A stretch of 64,000 nucleotides of DNA from Cyclospora cayetanensis (Eukaryota; Apicomplexa; Conoidasida; Eucoccidiorida; Eimeriidae), in contig NW_020312347.1 of the NCBI RefSeq assembly GCF_002999335.1, positions 124,001-188,000 of the forward strand. The letters are read 5' to 3'. The translations under genes and the position numbers were made by a program. This document shows positions 35,601-47,960 of this stretch, one piece after another; position 1 is the first letter of the stretch; each line of letters begins with the position of its first letter. Under the pieces are notes generated by a model. It did no database searches and was not told the origin of the DNA. It worked only from the letters and a program-made list of their open reading frames with translations.

Positions 35601-36662
35601 CTCTTGGCGTTCGATACAAGAATGCAGAGATGGTACGCCCTCTGAAGCCTGCAACACACACACACACGTCTCTAAGGGGGTGATTCTCAGGTTTAATTGG
35701 AAAGTCTTTCAAGGTCGCACAAGGAAATTCCGTCGGTACACCCCTTTTGCGAGGCCTTTCGCCGCGCCAATGCGCAGAGAGGGGGCTAGTGGGGGGCGGA
35801 GAGGGGGACGGGTGTGTGTGTCTGTGTGTCTGTGTGTCTGTGAATGTATGCGTGTGGAAGTAGGGGGGTTGTGTTCAGAGAAGGGTCTAGTAGGGAGGCG
35901 GAGAGGGTGACAATGGTTTGTATGTGTGTGTGTGGAAGCGGGGGCTTAGGGTAGAGAAAGCAATGCACATGGTGAAGGGCCCTTGTTCAGCGATAAGTTT
36001 TGTCTCTGGCGAATGGCTCTGGCTTCCTTCAGGCTTTGATCAGTGGTGCTGCTAATGCGAACGATTGCCACTACGAATGCAACAACAACGTGTCTTGCGA
36101 GGCGTTTACATTCGAGGAGGGCGTGGGCTGCTACCTGTATGACAAGGATCCGAGCCAGCTGACTGCTTATCCTTTGGACTTCCCTACGGCGTCATCAGGA
36201 ACTCCCAAATGTGGACCGTCTTCTGTGGGGGAAGCGGACACTTGCTACGTCGATGGCACTCTTGAAGGTGCCTCCTTCTACGCCTACAATGCAGGGGAGT
36301 GCGCTGCTGCCTGCACGGAGGTGCCCAGCTGCATGCACTGGACATACAATCCAAAGAGGCGAAGTGACAGCTGCATCTTCCACAAGGCCGGCGCTACCAA
36401 GCAAACATGTCTCGGCAGCACTTCGGGAGGGAAGACCCCGCAGCATGGGACGTACGGGTACTACCGTTACGATGCGCCAGCAGTCACCGTTGCAAACATC
36501 GCTTCTGCAGATTTGTGCCGCGCTCAGTGTGCAGACAACGATATGGCTTTCTGGACTTACTACCCTCTTACCCAGACCTGCAAGCTTCATGAAGACGGCA
36601 GCTACAATAGAGTCAGGGACCTGAGCGCGGTCTGTGGCACAGTTGTTGCTCCCGCCCAGTGA
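32651..36662 (+). CDS. Secreted multi-Apple/PAN-domain protein, microneme (MIC5-like) type
   Basis: Seven exons join in frame to about 751 residues: 32651-32771, 33093-33326, 33553-34068, 34399-34629, 34745-34987, 35352-35632 and 36033-36662. Exon 1 starts with ATG and encodes a classical signal peptide (MSLLKAAVAVSLVGLYSG). About nine cysteine-rich Apple/PAN modules follow, each with the pattern C...VxYxGYD...C..C....C..WxW....C.LK...ISGPRxC; examples are GVDYHGYDILTL, GVDYLGYDLTRIEG and QADYVGYDLEAIED. No transmembrane helix or GPI tail is seen at the C-terminus (VCGTVVAPAQ-stop), so the product should be soluble. Such proteins in coccidia (Eimeria MIC5, Toxoplasma MIC4) are microneme adhesins that bind host glycans or partner MICs; that role is inferred from the family. 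Introns 1-5 are all phase 1 and mostly separate modules. Confidence 0.88.
33465..33500. repeat. CA microsatellite in an Apple-gene intron
   Basis: An ACACACAC run lies between the first and second Apple exons. Confidence 0.85.
35810..35935. repeat. GT-rich microsatellite in the last Apple-gene intron
   Basis: GTGTGTGTGTCTGTGTGT runs flank a duplicated G-rich segment (GGCTAGTGGGGGGCGGAGA and GGTCTAGTAGGGAGGCGGAG) before the final exon. Confidence 0.8.
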
Positions 36663-38784
36663 GCACTTGCCCACCCGCATCCGCGTCTTGCAGCTGCCGT
36701 TTCAACGATCGCAGGAGGGCAGCAGGATCGATGACACACGACCGCAAGGACTGCATGCCGTAGAAAGGCAAGACTAGGGCACACCCCTAGGGGTGAGGAG
36801 GCTTTGGTGCTGCCTCTGGTTCGCACACAGAGCTGCTACATGCGAGGCCAGCAAGGGGGGATTGCTGGGCCCTGTGCTTGTCAGCTAGGAGAATTCCGCC
36901 TACACGTAGCCGTGGCTGCATACACATGGAAATCTTTCCAGCTGCTTGCTGCCACCCAGTTATCTATGGGACCTTATTGGGGTCCTCGACACAAATCGTT
37001 TCAAGGTCTTTGGGGAAAACGCAGGTAGTGCAGGATCGCCGCTTCCGCGAGGAAAGGCATCTTCTCTACGCTTGTGGGTGGGTCGCTTAGCCTTAGGCAG
37101 CACGTTTTCCGACCGGAATTCGCAGCCGTCGTAGCGAGTTCCACCGCACTACAACGCACTGCTCGGAAGGAAGGTGACCCCCATTGCCCATTCTTGATGA
37201 AAAGGGAGGGCTACTGACATATGCCCTGTAGAAAGCTACGCTATCAAGTGACCACACATGTCCCCGTACAGTAGGTAGGAGCTTCTTTAGTGACGTCTCA
37301 GCTAAGCTTTCCCTCACGTCCAACTCAGATGGACTTCCCGCGTATGTGCTTTTTGAACTTTTCAATACATTCTTGAGGGCCACTCACGGAGAGCTGCTGC
37401 TACCCTAGGCACCACTCAAATTGCACCTCATTCGCTCCGACAGGTAACCAGCTTCCAGTAACAAAGCGCTAGTCCGCGGCTCGATAAAGTAAGCGCAGGG
37501 GTGCCAACGTACTCGCGCCACCGGTGTCCACGCCGGTCTGGTACAAAGAGGGTAATCTAAGCCAACTAGGAAAATGTTATCGAGTCAGCGAAACGCCTGT
37601 CCAGCAGGCAGAACTGCATGTCTTTCGTGTACATTTCATGCAAGGAAGCCGCCTATCCGTTTGCGACTGGCTTCAGAGGATTCTTCAGATGTAACTCTTG
37701 AGCCTTCTTTGGCTTAGAACTGAGTCTGAAGAGTTTCTATCAGTGCGCTTACGCATATGTGTACCAGTTCATTCGCAGCTCAACCGCGTCCTACACAGTT
37801 TTGAGCGGCTACTTGACCCAAACGTAACGAGGTAGTACGCGCACACGAGGCTTCGGAACAGAAGAATAGGTACAAGCTGGTAGAAGCTTGGTACCTGTGG
37901 AGTTCACAAATAGAAGCAACCTCAAAGTTTCAAAGATTTTGTTACCGTTGTGTTGGACATCCCCAAGAGGTTTCCTGCCTGCATGCATGCAGAATCGACG
38001 AATCGTGAATGTCTTTCGATGCCGAATGTCCCTTTGCTTCACAAATTGGCAAAATCGGAATAAATCATATGCTCTGATAGACTTCGTAGCAGCTCTCTTG
38101 CCGACAGGAACTGGAACAGCATCCCCTACTACAGAATAGCCACCGGCAGTAGCTGGCCTTCCCGCGGTGCTGTCTGCAGAGCTAGAATAAGTATTCAAGA
38201 GTATCATTTGTCATTTTGGAACAAATGGGTCAAAGATTTTCCAGCTGTGCTCAAAGAGGAGCGCGGAACCACACCATGTACCACCCTACCAAGTTGCGGG
38301 CTGTTGTTGCTGCAGTTTGTTAGCGGTGCCTCTCCAGTTGACGCGCACCCTCCTTGTGTTGTCTCCCGTAGGAACCTTCTCCTCAATGCACAGGAGCGGC
38401 TCTCCCACTACGCCGGCTATCTCTGTGTCGTTATTGCTGTGGCCAAGCCTCACCCTGTTTTATGTCCATGCATGCGCATCACGAACACAGCCCCCAAGAC
38501 TGCAAAGCAACAGCTCATGCACAAAAAATTAGAGACTGCGCCATAGAAGCCACTCAATTGTCCCCGCAAGAGCCGCCCGAAACCGCAACCTCCCCGTTAG
38601 AGGCGTTCTATTTGGGGGCCCCACGCTCAAGGGAGTTTGCATGCATTGCTTCAGGAGCGTATTCTGAGTTCGTGGAGCTTAGTATTTATTGCTGCTCACA
38701 GAAGATTAGAAGGCGGACATTGGCGCAGCAGCGCTTCAACAACCCCGCGTTTGCTGTGCTGTGCAGCAGCTGCTCGCCTAGCAG
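36663..38784. other. Intergenic region, no identifiable gene
   Basis: Only short open frames without family motifs are present. A plus frame near 38208-38546 has a hydrophobic stretch but no ATG start and no convincing splice partner. Confidence 0.5.
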
Positions 38785-40608
38785 ATGGATCAGACTCGGC
38801 AGCAGCCTTCGCCTGCAACCTCTGCAGCTGTTGGCAGCAACACCAGCGGCTGCAATGCCAATAGCAGTAGCTGCAATGGGCGGGCAGCGCAACAGCCTCC
38901 GACAGAGTATCGGAATCTGCTGCGGAGTCTGACATTCCATCGGGTGCTTTATGTCTCTGAAGCCTTCACAAGTAAGCGGTACAACCCGGGCAGCAACATG
39001 CTGCGCAAGAACTACGAGAACTTCGTTCTTCTGAAGCACAAACAGGCTCTCGTTACCCCAGGTACGAAGGGCACTTGCCAGGCAGTGGTTCAACAGGGTT
39101 ATGTTGCACTTCCAACCGTGCAAAGCTCTACACATGGACGGACAGAGGGTTCCACTGTGCATAAAGAAGAAGACTGGGTGGTGTAATGTGAAAATGGATG
39201 GGTAGACACGTGCTTTTCGCATAGTTACAACCTCGTCTACATGAGGGATGGGAGGGGTGATGGTAACTGCGCCAAACTCCATTTCATTCTGCATGCACTC
39301 ATGAATAATACGCCTGTTTACGAAACGCGCCTTCAGATGCAGACATTTCCGCGATTTCGCCCTCGATTTCCACAGTTTTAATGGTTGATGTTCATCGCAT
39401 GTGTCTCTTTGCCTAGCTGTAGAGATTGCCTGTGTGAACAAAGGCAAGAGTATGTCTTCCCACGTTTTCCGCATGTTTTTTGTGATTAACGTCTCATGAA
39501 CGTGCTTGCAGGCCCCAAGAAAGCAAAGGATTTTCCACGGGGTCTGGTGATCGCGTATCCGTCTGGCCACATAGTCTCTGCTGCTACGCGCCAACATTTT
39601 GTAGGCTTAGCTGCACCCGACAGCTTTAGGGGGACGGCAAGCAAGGTGCAGACGAGCAGCGGCCCGAGAGATGCCGTCCAAATGTATGCAGACTGGATCC
39701 GCAGGAAGTTTCGTTCTCATGAGACAGAGCCTCCCTGCTCTATGAATGGCTGCACGCGGTTCCTGAACTTCATTACAAGGGCGGATCTTCCGCAGCCGTC
39801 GCATCTTGCAGAACCGTTGGAGATATATCTGGAAGAATTCCATGATTATATTCATCTTCACTTTCCGCATTGGACGATTGTCTACGACCCTGAGGTGTCT
39901 CCGGTCATGGCGATCTGCCGCGTTCGGCAAGATGCAAGCCCTGCGGAAGTGTTGCGCGCATCCGAAGCAGCAGCTGCTGCACTGACGGAGGTCGATCACA
40001 AGCAAGGCGAGCCGAATCTATCCGCGGAGCAGTCACAAAGAGAGGCTGTTTCTCATAGGGGAGCTGGAACTCCGCCGCGAACCCTTGAACGGGATGCCAT
40101 GGAATCTCCAGCTAAGATCCAGCGCCGATCTGCGGAGGCAAACCAAGCCTGGAGTGGTGGAGTTACAGAAGACTTTGCAGCCGCGTCCAGCGGTGACGTC
40201 CACAGGGCTCACACTCGAACGGCGAGTCGGCGGTTGATGATTCCGCTGTCTCAGCAGCCGCGGCACCTCTGGCCGCCTTCCTCTAGAGTTGCATCTTATT
40301 TCCGTAAGGAGTTATCTCTTGCTGCTATAGCGGCAGCAGGCAGTGAAAGCAATGCCAACAATGGTGCAGCAGCTGCGCCAACCACAACCGCCGCAGCAGC
40401 AGCCATGGCAGAGTTGCGTGTAGTTCTCTTGATAGGGGCTGCTCACATCGTGGCTCACTGTCGCAGCCAAGCTACAGTTGCAGGAGCAGGCAACCCAGAC
40501 TGTGCGGCGGAAACAAACTACAGCCAGGCGGCGACTTCGGCTGCAGTTAGCGACGTCTGGTCTATCCTAAGGTATTTCGTTGGATCTGCAAAGGAGAGAT
40601 TCGCCTGA
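38785..40608 (+). CDS. Conserved-looking protein of unknown function
   Basis: Two exons, 38785-39061 and 39512-40608, join in phase 1 (donor CCAG|GTACGA, acceptor TTGCAG) to 457 residues, starting at the ATG of MDQTRQQPSPAT. A Q/S/N-rich lead of about 40 residues precedes a charged block of about 130 residues that looks like a folded domain: LLRSLTFHRVLYVSEAFTSK, MLRKNYENFVLLKHKQ, RGLVIAYPSGHIVSAATRQH, and after about 60 residues EIYLEEFHDYIHLHFPHWTI. The second half is alanine- and serine-rich and low in complexity, with a weakly hydrophobic segment AELRVVLLIGAAHIVAHC near the C-terminus. No named family is recognised. An antisense frame at 39597-38686 is a shadow. Confidence 0.7.
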
Positions 40609-42970
40609 CATGAGGAGAACGAGAGCCTAACGGGATGCAGGAAGGAAATGTGGCGCTATTGAGGGCTTCTTTAGATCCGTGCACATCGGAAAATCTGCTT
40701 GTGACTTTAAAAAATGCACATGCACTCCTGCACCTATAGCCCTTCTGTACGTCGAATGGGCCACAGTCGCGGGATATTTGGCGCGAATCCGCATGTATAT
40801 GTATATTAATACATATGTACACATGTTGTGGATAGCCCTGGTGTATAACAGTAGGGGGTTCTATTTTCCACGCCCTGCTTCTCTTCGAGACAGAGACAGT
40901 TTGCCAGTGAGGAGTTATTTTTTTATTCGAGTTCGCTCGGCCAGTTAGCAGCAGGGGCGTGGAGCGAGAGTGTTTGCGTTGGTTGCAGAGGCAGTTAGAA
41001 ATGCCCGAGTGCTTGAACAACCACCAGGAGACAGGTTCTCAAGCGAGGGCAGAAGAGCATAGCCAGAATTCGAGCCATAGCTGTTTCACAAGCAGCACAC
41101 ATGTCTGTGTTGTAGATGTGGGAGCAGCGTTGCTTCCCTTACCGCCTCTTAAGATGATTTGCCAGCACGCGTGGCATAGGGTTCAAAATACTTCCCTTGC
41201 TTTAGCACGCCTGTACAGGATAGGCTCGTTGCGTGTGGCTCCTGAGTGCATATGCAACGGACAAGCTAGCTAGCGACTCGAAAGCGCGTGGCCTCCCAGC
41301 AAGCCTTCTTCAGTTGATGAAAGACATTGGTGCCGCGGCGCAGGATGAGCGCTTCATCGTATGAGGCTTAGGGTCCTAGCCGGCGTGCGCTGCAAATACA
41401 AGAAGCCAGGGGCTTCCTTGTGTGCATCTGCCTAATTCAAAACCACGCTGCTGCGTCTTCTGCGCCTCACGAAGTGAGAGCACCATCCTCAATCGCGTCT
41501 GCAGTTCTCTCCCCGTTCGTGAAAGATAGCTCTCCACGGCAGCACACTAAACGTAATGAGGCATTCAAAGCCACAAATTGCACGCGGCCAATGGCGGAGT
41601 CTCGATTATTTTAAGGAGAGAGGCCCACGACGGCTCGTGCCAGCGGATCGCGCTGCAGCAATTCTTATGCGTTGGAAGGGCTTCTTCCCGCAGCAGCATA
41701 ATAGCAGCAGATCAGCGTCAGCACTATCCCATCCAGGATCGATCTACGTCCCTTTTTTCATGGGAGAAAACCTCCACACAACCCGCATTGCTACCGGCTA
41801 GCCGAGACGTGGCAGCGGATAAAGACAACGGGGGTGCGTCGAGAGACCTGTGGGGCAGGAGCAGGCGGATGCTGGCCGTCGCGCCGCAAGCAATGGCAGC
41901 AAAACAGCGAAATTTGTAACAGCAGGCACAGCATCGGCGTTGCGTGTCATTGCTTGGCCACAGGCACACATCCCTGGGTCACTTTTGATGCGTGGGGCCG
42001 TATGCGAAGGGGTGCCCATAGAGGGCAGGAAGAAACTATAGGCGAATAGGCGCCAAGGCCTAGTGTGTGACTTTTGAAAGCTATGCCTCAACAGATGGAG
42101 GGAAGGGGATGACTGCAAGTCTTTGCTGACGTCCGTAGAAGCCAACAGCTGCCTCGGCGGTACCGTTCCTTCCACGTCTCACGAGATGACTATTGCATCC
42201 TCGGGAGGCTATAGGCATCTGAATTTTTTCGATCTGGACTTTGGGACACACTAGTTTGCTTTGGTTCAGAATTGGGTACTGGGGTCGAGGAATCAGACGC
42301 AGGTGGTCGCTGCTGTCTGATTCCCCTGAATAGTGACTTGGTAAAGCACGCTTCTGGACACGCACCCACACATGCCCCCATGATTTTCCGAGGTGTATCT
42401 TCGTTCCCCTGGCAGTCGTGCACAGCGCGATTTGGAGCTTTGCAGGCGCATGAAGAGAGAGTGAAAAGGTGCGTCGAAGGAGGCGGTAGGCAGCGTATGA
42501 AGCCTTTTTAAATCTTGGATGGATGAAAGAGGCGGCCCATTGCGTGCTTTTTGAAGGCGTATTTCGGGGCCAGTAGCAGTATTTTTTTCAACCACAGGCA
42601 GGAGGGGCCCCCTGGTCACGCAGATGAGGGAACCGTCCCATGGGGTGTACATGCAGCCTGCGTTCAAAAACGTACTCGCTCGTGTTGCATAAGTCTTCTT
42701 TGATACGAAATGCAGTAATAGCGCTATAGGAGGAAAGTCACCTCAAATCGATCCACGTTTCCCTCGTACGTCGCCAACAATCGGCTGCTCGGCCTCCCAG
42801 GTGCCTGCCTGCGCGGGGCCCCCCTCCTACGCAAGCAGCGCGGGAGCACGCGTTTTCCTGCATGCGCAGGTGATGCGGCAACCGAATGCGTCTGAAGACT
42901 TCTTGAGGCGCAGCTGCTTTCTCCGACGAGACCAGATCGATGGGAGAGAAGCCCCCAGGTTCCGTTTAGT
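40609..42970. other. Intergenic region, no identifiable gene
   Basis: Open frames at 41578-41919 (+) and 42667-42293 (-) have no domain and no splice support. The last 180 bp before 42971 may be the leader of the Gemin2-like gene; an in-frame stop at 42893-42895 limits the upstream extension. Confidence 0.5.
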
Positions 42971-44328
42971 ATGCAGCAGCAGCAGGAGCAACAGCAGCAG
43001 GGATTTCGCGCTCAGCGCCGCCGCAGCAGTGTTGATGAGCTGCTCCCCAAGCAGTTGCTACCACTGCCAGAGTCTGCCCTTTATGAGGCGGTAGCTACGG
43101 ACGCGGCTGCTGCAGCCGCTGCTGCTGCAGCTGCGGTGGCTTCCGCAGCAGCCGCGAAGGGCCTAGAGGAAGAAGACGAGGAAGAGATGATGCAAAAAGC
43201 TGCAGAGGCGTATTTGATGGCGGTCCACCGGGAGGCGAAGGCGCTCCCCCAGTGCGTAGTCGCTGCTGAACCGGATAGCTGCAGCGAGCGCGCGATTCAA
43301 GATGCTCCCGACGCAGCAGCTGGAGCAGCTGCTAGTTGCGCTGCTCCTGAACCTAACAGGAGAAGCGGCAGAAGAAGCGCGGGGTATGTTCAGCGTTTGT
43401 TGCGCCTGCAGCAGCAGGAGACGGAGCAGCAACCGCCCGAACCACAGTGGGAAACCGAGGCTTTAGACTTTTTTCATCGAATTCGCGTATGGATGCTCGA
43501 GCAACAGCAGCAGCAGCAAGGCGGTCAGCAGGAACAACAGCAGCAGCAGCTGTGCATGCGTTGCAAGGAGTGGACACATGACGAGTGGCGCCTCTACTTG
43601 CGGCGGTTTCCCCCGACTCTTCCTCTACTGGTGCATTGCGACACGCGTTGCTGCTGCCTGCTGCTGGAGCTGCTTCTACAGGATCTCGACCTCCAGCTTC
43701 GTCAGCATGCGCTGCGGAGACGCAGACCCCCTTCTGCTGCTGCTACAACAGCAGCAGCAGCAATAGCAGCACCAGCTGAGGATGCAGCCGAGTGTTGCCA
43801 CGTGACCAATAGTCCTACTTCGCTACCCCAACTCTTTTGGATCTTTGCGGTCCTTACAATCCTCGATGACTTAGAGGTGCTTCGGAGCTATGGGCGCCAC
43901 AACTCACAACGCTTGCATCACACACACACGGATGTGTGCCTGCTCACTGTGTGCCCCTACAAGTTTTTTTTGGCTCTTTTGTGTGCCTTCAGGCGCTACG
44001 GTGCGAAGTTTCCTATGAGCTCCAGCAGCTGCGGAGGCGTTGCCTGCGGCTTCGCCGCATTTTGTTGCAGCGTCTGGGCTGTACAGACACCCGAAACAAA
44101 CAGCAGCAGCACCAAATGCGCCGACTACAGCGGCCGGCGCCGTTTCTTACGAGTGTTTGCAGCACCAGCAGCACTTCGACTGCCACCACCACCACCGACC
44201 CCTCGAAGCAACAGCAGCAGCAGGAGGGAGGGTGGCAACACGACAGGGAGGAGCTGGCGCTGCGGCAACAGCTCGCGGCTGTCGATGTGCTCTTGCTCGT
44301 TGTCAAGCAGTATTTTGGGCAGAAGTGA
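42971..44328 (+). CDS. Gemin2/SIP1-like snRNP assembly protein
   Basis: Gemin2 (SMN-interacting protein 1; yeast Brr1) holds Sm proteins for assembly on spliceosomal snRNA in the cytoplasm. Two exons, 42971-43876 and 43993-44328, join in phase 0 (donor TTAGAG|GTGCTT, acceptor CTTCAG) to 413 residues. The N-terminal family motif appears as AAEAYLMAVHREAKALPQCVVAA, split here as AYLMAVHREAK and PQCVVAA. The middle has WTHDEWRLYLRRFPPTLPLL, and the C-terminal repeat region is LFWIFAVLTILDDLE joined to ALRCEVSYELQQLRRRC, ending VDVLLLVVKQYFGQK, equivalent to the ISRYFDQ end of Gemin2. Poly-Q, poly-A and cysteine/alanine-rich insertions swell the loops. The first ATG after an in-frame upstream stop was taken as the start. 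The family call rests on motif order, not on an alignment. Confidence 0.65.
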
Positions 44329-45120
44329 CATTCGTTAACCTCTTTTTTCGTGCATTGAGGAAGGCATGTGGTTTAGGAGGGGTTTCAAGAAGTTTGAATC
44401 ATCGTGCAAAAGTGTAGCTGCAGGTGTGCGAACGTAGGGTAATGGCAGCGCTGCGCCCCTGGGGCTACCGTAGGAATCCTTTCCCATACGTGCTGTACGC
44501 ATGCAGAACGCTGAACATAGGGATGGGGAGCTGGCATGACTCTGACGACAATTGGGTAGCCTTGTAGGAGTTGTCGCCTGACCGACAATTCGCAAAAACC
44601 CTAGGGCGTAGGCGTGCGTGTGAGGATTTGTCTGCGGCGGTCAATTGGCGTGGTGAGCATTTCGAGAGCGTCCGAAGGAACAGCCTGCGCGTTGTTTCAG
44701 ACAGCAAAAGCACTAGCTGCTCTGTGGTCCCTTCACCGGCTAGACTATCGGGTTCACGCTTGAGAATTACTTTGCGATACGGCTAGAAGACGATAGCGCC
44801 CCTCACAATATTCAGATATTTTCTTGAAAACACAAGAAAACCCCCCATACAAACGCCAGCTGTCTGTGCACACCCGTTTATAAGTGGCTGGGGATGCAAT
44901 CATTCAAAGTCTACGCGCAAAATATATAGCTGCAATGATGTATAGTTAGGCATCTACAGAGACATATGTGTGCATGGAAAGCTTCGAACGTGGCTATTCT
45001 TTTTAATGCCGTTATAACAAACTAGGGTCAAAAAGAACCTCAGTTCCTGCCCGAATGCCCCCATGCATTGCCTTATTCGCCCTCTGCGTCTCGCTATGCA
45101 AGATGTCAATGCATGCATGT
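44329..45120. other. Convergent intergenic region
   Basis: It lies between the 3' ends of the Gemin2-like and citrate synthase genes. No gene is seen. If citrate synthase splices at 45231, its last short exon would lie here or just above. Confidence 0.5.
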
Positions 45121-47960
45121 CTAACCATAGCATTCGATTACGTGGCAAAACCTGGGGTGTTTGCACTTTTGGACTTTCTGCTTCGCCATGCAGCGAGGCA
45201 CTCGCCGCAATCTGTTAGGCGCCAAGCATACCTGTTCGCGTTCCTTTCTTAAGATTTCTTCGCGCCGCTCCCCCTGACCTCGATACACCTGCAGAGGCCT
45301 CACCATCCGGGCTTCTTCCGCATTCGGCGCCATCTGGTGATACTCATTCAAGTGAGCAGCCCATCCCGCCAAGCGGGCAACGGCAAACAGAAGGGGAAAA
45401 CTGTTGGGGGCAAACCCCAGCTGTGTATACACCACGCCGCTGTAGAAATCAATGTTTGGATACAACCTCCGCGAAGTGAAATATACATCCTTCATGAACG
45501 CACACAAGCAGCAGCACCTCCCGCAGATGTGTATCTCCTACAGTTTCACGTGACCCCTGAGCTTCATAGGTAGCCATCATCAGCACTAAGACAATAAGCG
45601 TCGTGGGCTTTCCACGTTGCTTAGCTCTACAGTGCTCATGAGGTCCCTCTCATTCATGAGCCGCCGCCACGTTACGCCGTTCACGTAACCCAAGAATTTT
45701 CCACGACTCATGAGCTTCAAGCAAACTAAAAAGCCACACAATGTAGGGCTTGCCTTTAGAGCTGCTTTTTCCAGAGCAGTAGCTACATTCGAGAGATCCG
45801 AGGGTCCTAGTGTTGCAAAGACCACTCGCGCCACTTGTCTGACAATAAAGGCCCTGGGGTCGTAACTCTTGTAGATTCGATGGCCAAAGCCCATGAGTTT
45901 TTCCTGCAGCAAGCAGGAGAATGCGTTGCGAAGTTTAACTGCTGCAGCTCGGCTGCATAGGGGTGCCTGAAGTTTCCGCTTACGGAGCACTCCAGACAGG
46001 AGTGCGGCACCTTGCAGACAAGTGGCAATATATGGCCGAGAAGACTCTTCCTCGGTGCGGGGCTTTTCCGGGAAGGCAGTGGACTGAGTGTCTCGACATA
46101 CCTCTCTGCGCTTGACGTTTTCGAGAAATTGAGGAACGTGACTTGGCGCTGCGATTCTGCGAAGCATCCGAACTGCGGCTTCATTTGCTGCCTGTAGCAG
46201 CGCACCCCAGCACGCGAAGCGGACGAAGCGGGTAGAGGCAGAAGACGAGAAAGCGGCTCTCTCTCAGGAAGACATGGGGGCTTGTTTCAGAAGCCTCTCT
46301 TTGCCTTCGGAGGCTGAAGACTCGAACCTGCTTACGCCGTGTCTTGGGCCGTAGAGAGCGGCGACTCCAGCCGCAAGAGATATGTAGAGATCAGCATGGG
46401 AAGACGCAACATGGCGAACAGCCGCAGTACTGCAATTCATCTCGTGCTCAGCATGCAGAATCATCAGGACCTCTAGTGCCTAGGCAAGCCGCAAAAGCGC
46501 AAACATGAAGCCTGCGTCTTTTTCGCGCTGATCCTACTTTACGAATTTCAAACTCTAAGCCGTAGTTTCTGACTCTGGCAATCGTGGGGCTTGGAGGGGC
46601 GTTGTCAATCATCTGCAAGAAGCTTCCGACTAGACCTAAATCCGTCTGTGGCTCTACGAAGGAAAGGCCTTCCGCATGGCTGCAAGCCGTGACGCCCACA
46701 CGCATTCAGAAAAAGCCCCGCGAAGCGCATGCAGAGAGGCGTGCGCGTTGCCACCCTCACGCTTTGGATGGCAGCTACGAGGGCTGAATACTCCATTTCA
46801 AATCTGTTCCTCCCCTCTCGCTTGCTCGCTTCCCCCTAATTGGGCAGCGGCGCAGACGCACCGCAGAATGTTCGCGGCAATCGTAAAGCCTACTGCAACA
46901 GCTCTGAGGAGATGGCGATTTCTTGTGGGACGGTGCTGGAGAATCGTCGCTCCTGACACTGCAGGATTCTGCTCTGGACTGCAGGCGCTCAACGCGGCCA
47001 TGCACGCCAAGAAGATGCTCATCGGATGTGCTGAGCGATCGAAGCTTCGAATGAGGGCTGCATACACCAAAGTCGTCGCAGAGAAAGTGCCTCCGATCGA
47101 TAGTTGCATGCGCACTGGGACGGAGATGCACACGCTGTTCAGTAGACTCTTGAGGGCTTGCCATGAGCGAGGGGGGCCGCATCCTCCTCGAGCGCTGCTC
47201 AGTGAACGTCTGAGAGCTTTTTCAGGCTTACATTTTATTTGTTCGGGCATGGCAGAAAGCAAGGCGAGCTTTGAAACGAACTCCTCCAGTTGGTGTGGCG
47301 TGGGCATATCGCCGTAGATCAGCAGAAACACGACCTCTTCATAGCTTGACTTTTCCGCCAGGTGCTCTATTGGGTATCCTCGATATCTGGCACCACGCAC
47401 ATAAGAGTCTTTGTTGCTGGCCGATGCTTGAAGCTCTGTAATGCAAGTAGAAGCACACATTTGAACGGCCTCTTTCTGAAGGGCTAAGCCTCAGGCTACC
47501 TGAGAATTCCCTTTTCACCGTCGATGAAAGAAATGCGACTCCCCGCGACGCAAGTGTTCATCAGCCCTGGGTCGAGGACGTGAAGGGGGGGTCCCCCAGG
47601 AGCGCGTATTTGAAGAAATCCTTTGGCCTCAACGGTGTTGTGCCTTATTGGCACTTTGTATTCTTTGCCTGCACGCCCGCGCATGCCCAATCCCAGATGC
47701 TGCCTCCAGAAAGGACCAACGCCTTGAAAGAGGCGCGCGCCAGGAGTCTTTCTGCACACTTGCATACCTGTGCGTTCGTCGATTATGCGAAGACTTTGCC
47801 GAGATTCGTATTCTTCCGACAAAGCAATGGCAGGGCTCAGCTGCCCCTTCAAGGCACCCAACATGGTGTGCGGGATTTGCAATTCAGAAAAAGCTAAAAG
47901 GTTCAGGAGTGCGTCAGTACGGGACGCCTTGGGGTGAACACGCAAAAAGCCCCTTCGCAC
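45121..47960 (-). CDS. Citrate synthase (citrate/2-methylcitrate synthase family)
   Basis: Condenses oxaloacetate with acetyl-CoA (or propionyl-CoA). Exons from the 5' side are 47960-47768, 47668-47500, 47386-47232, 47057 to about 46846, 46679-46538, 46470-46336, 46191-46102, 45903-45754 and 45489-45121. Landmarks are [20 protein letters not shown] joined to [34 protein letters not shown], the first catalytic His in [18 protein letters not shown], the second in YGPRHG joined to [28 protein letters not shown], and the Asp in [17 protein letters not shown]. The leader [20 protein letters not shown] looks like a mitochondrial presequence; the next ATG (47864) is an alternative start. The 45754 exon ends with a GC donor (AAG|GCAAGC). 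The 47057 exon end and its phase with 46679 are unresolved, and the C-terminus may instead splice at 45232. Confidence 0.88.

Noticed and set aside
38686..39597. 303-codon minus-strand ORF
   Set aside because: It lies antisense to two plus-strand exons that join in phase, has no domain, and runs through the intron between them.
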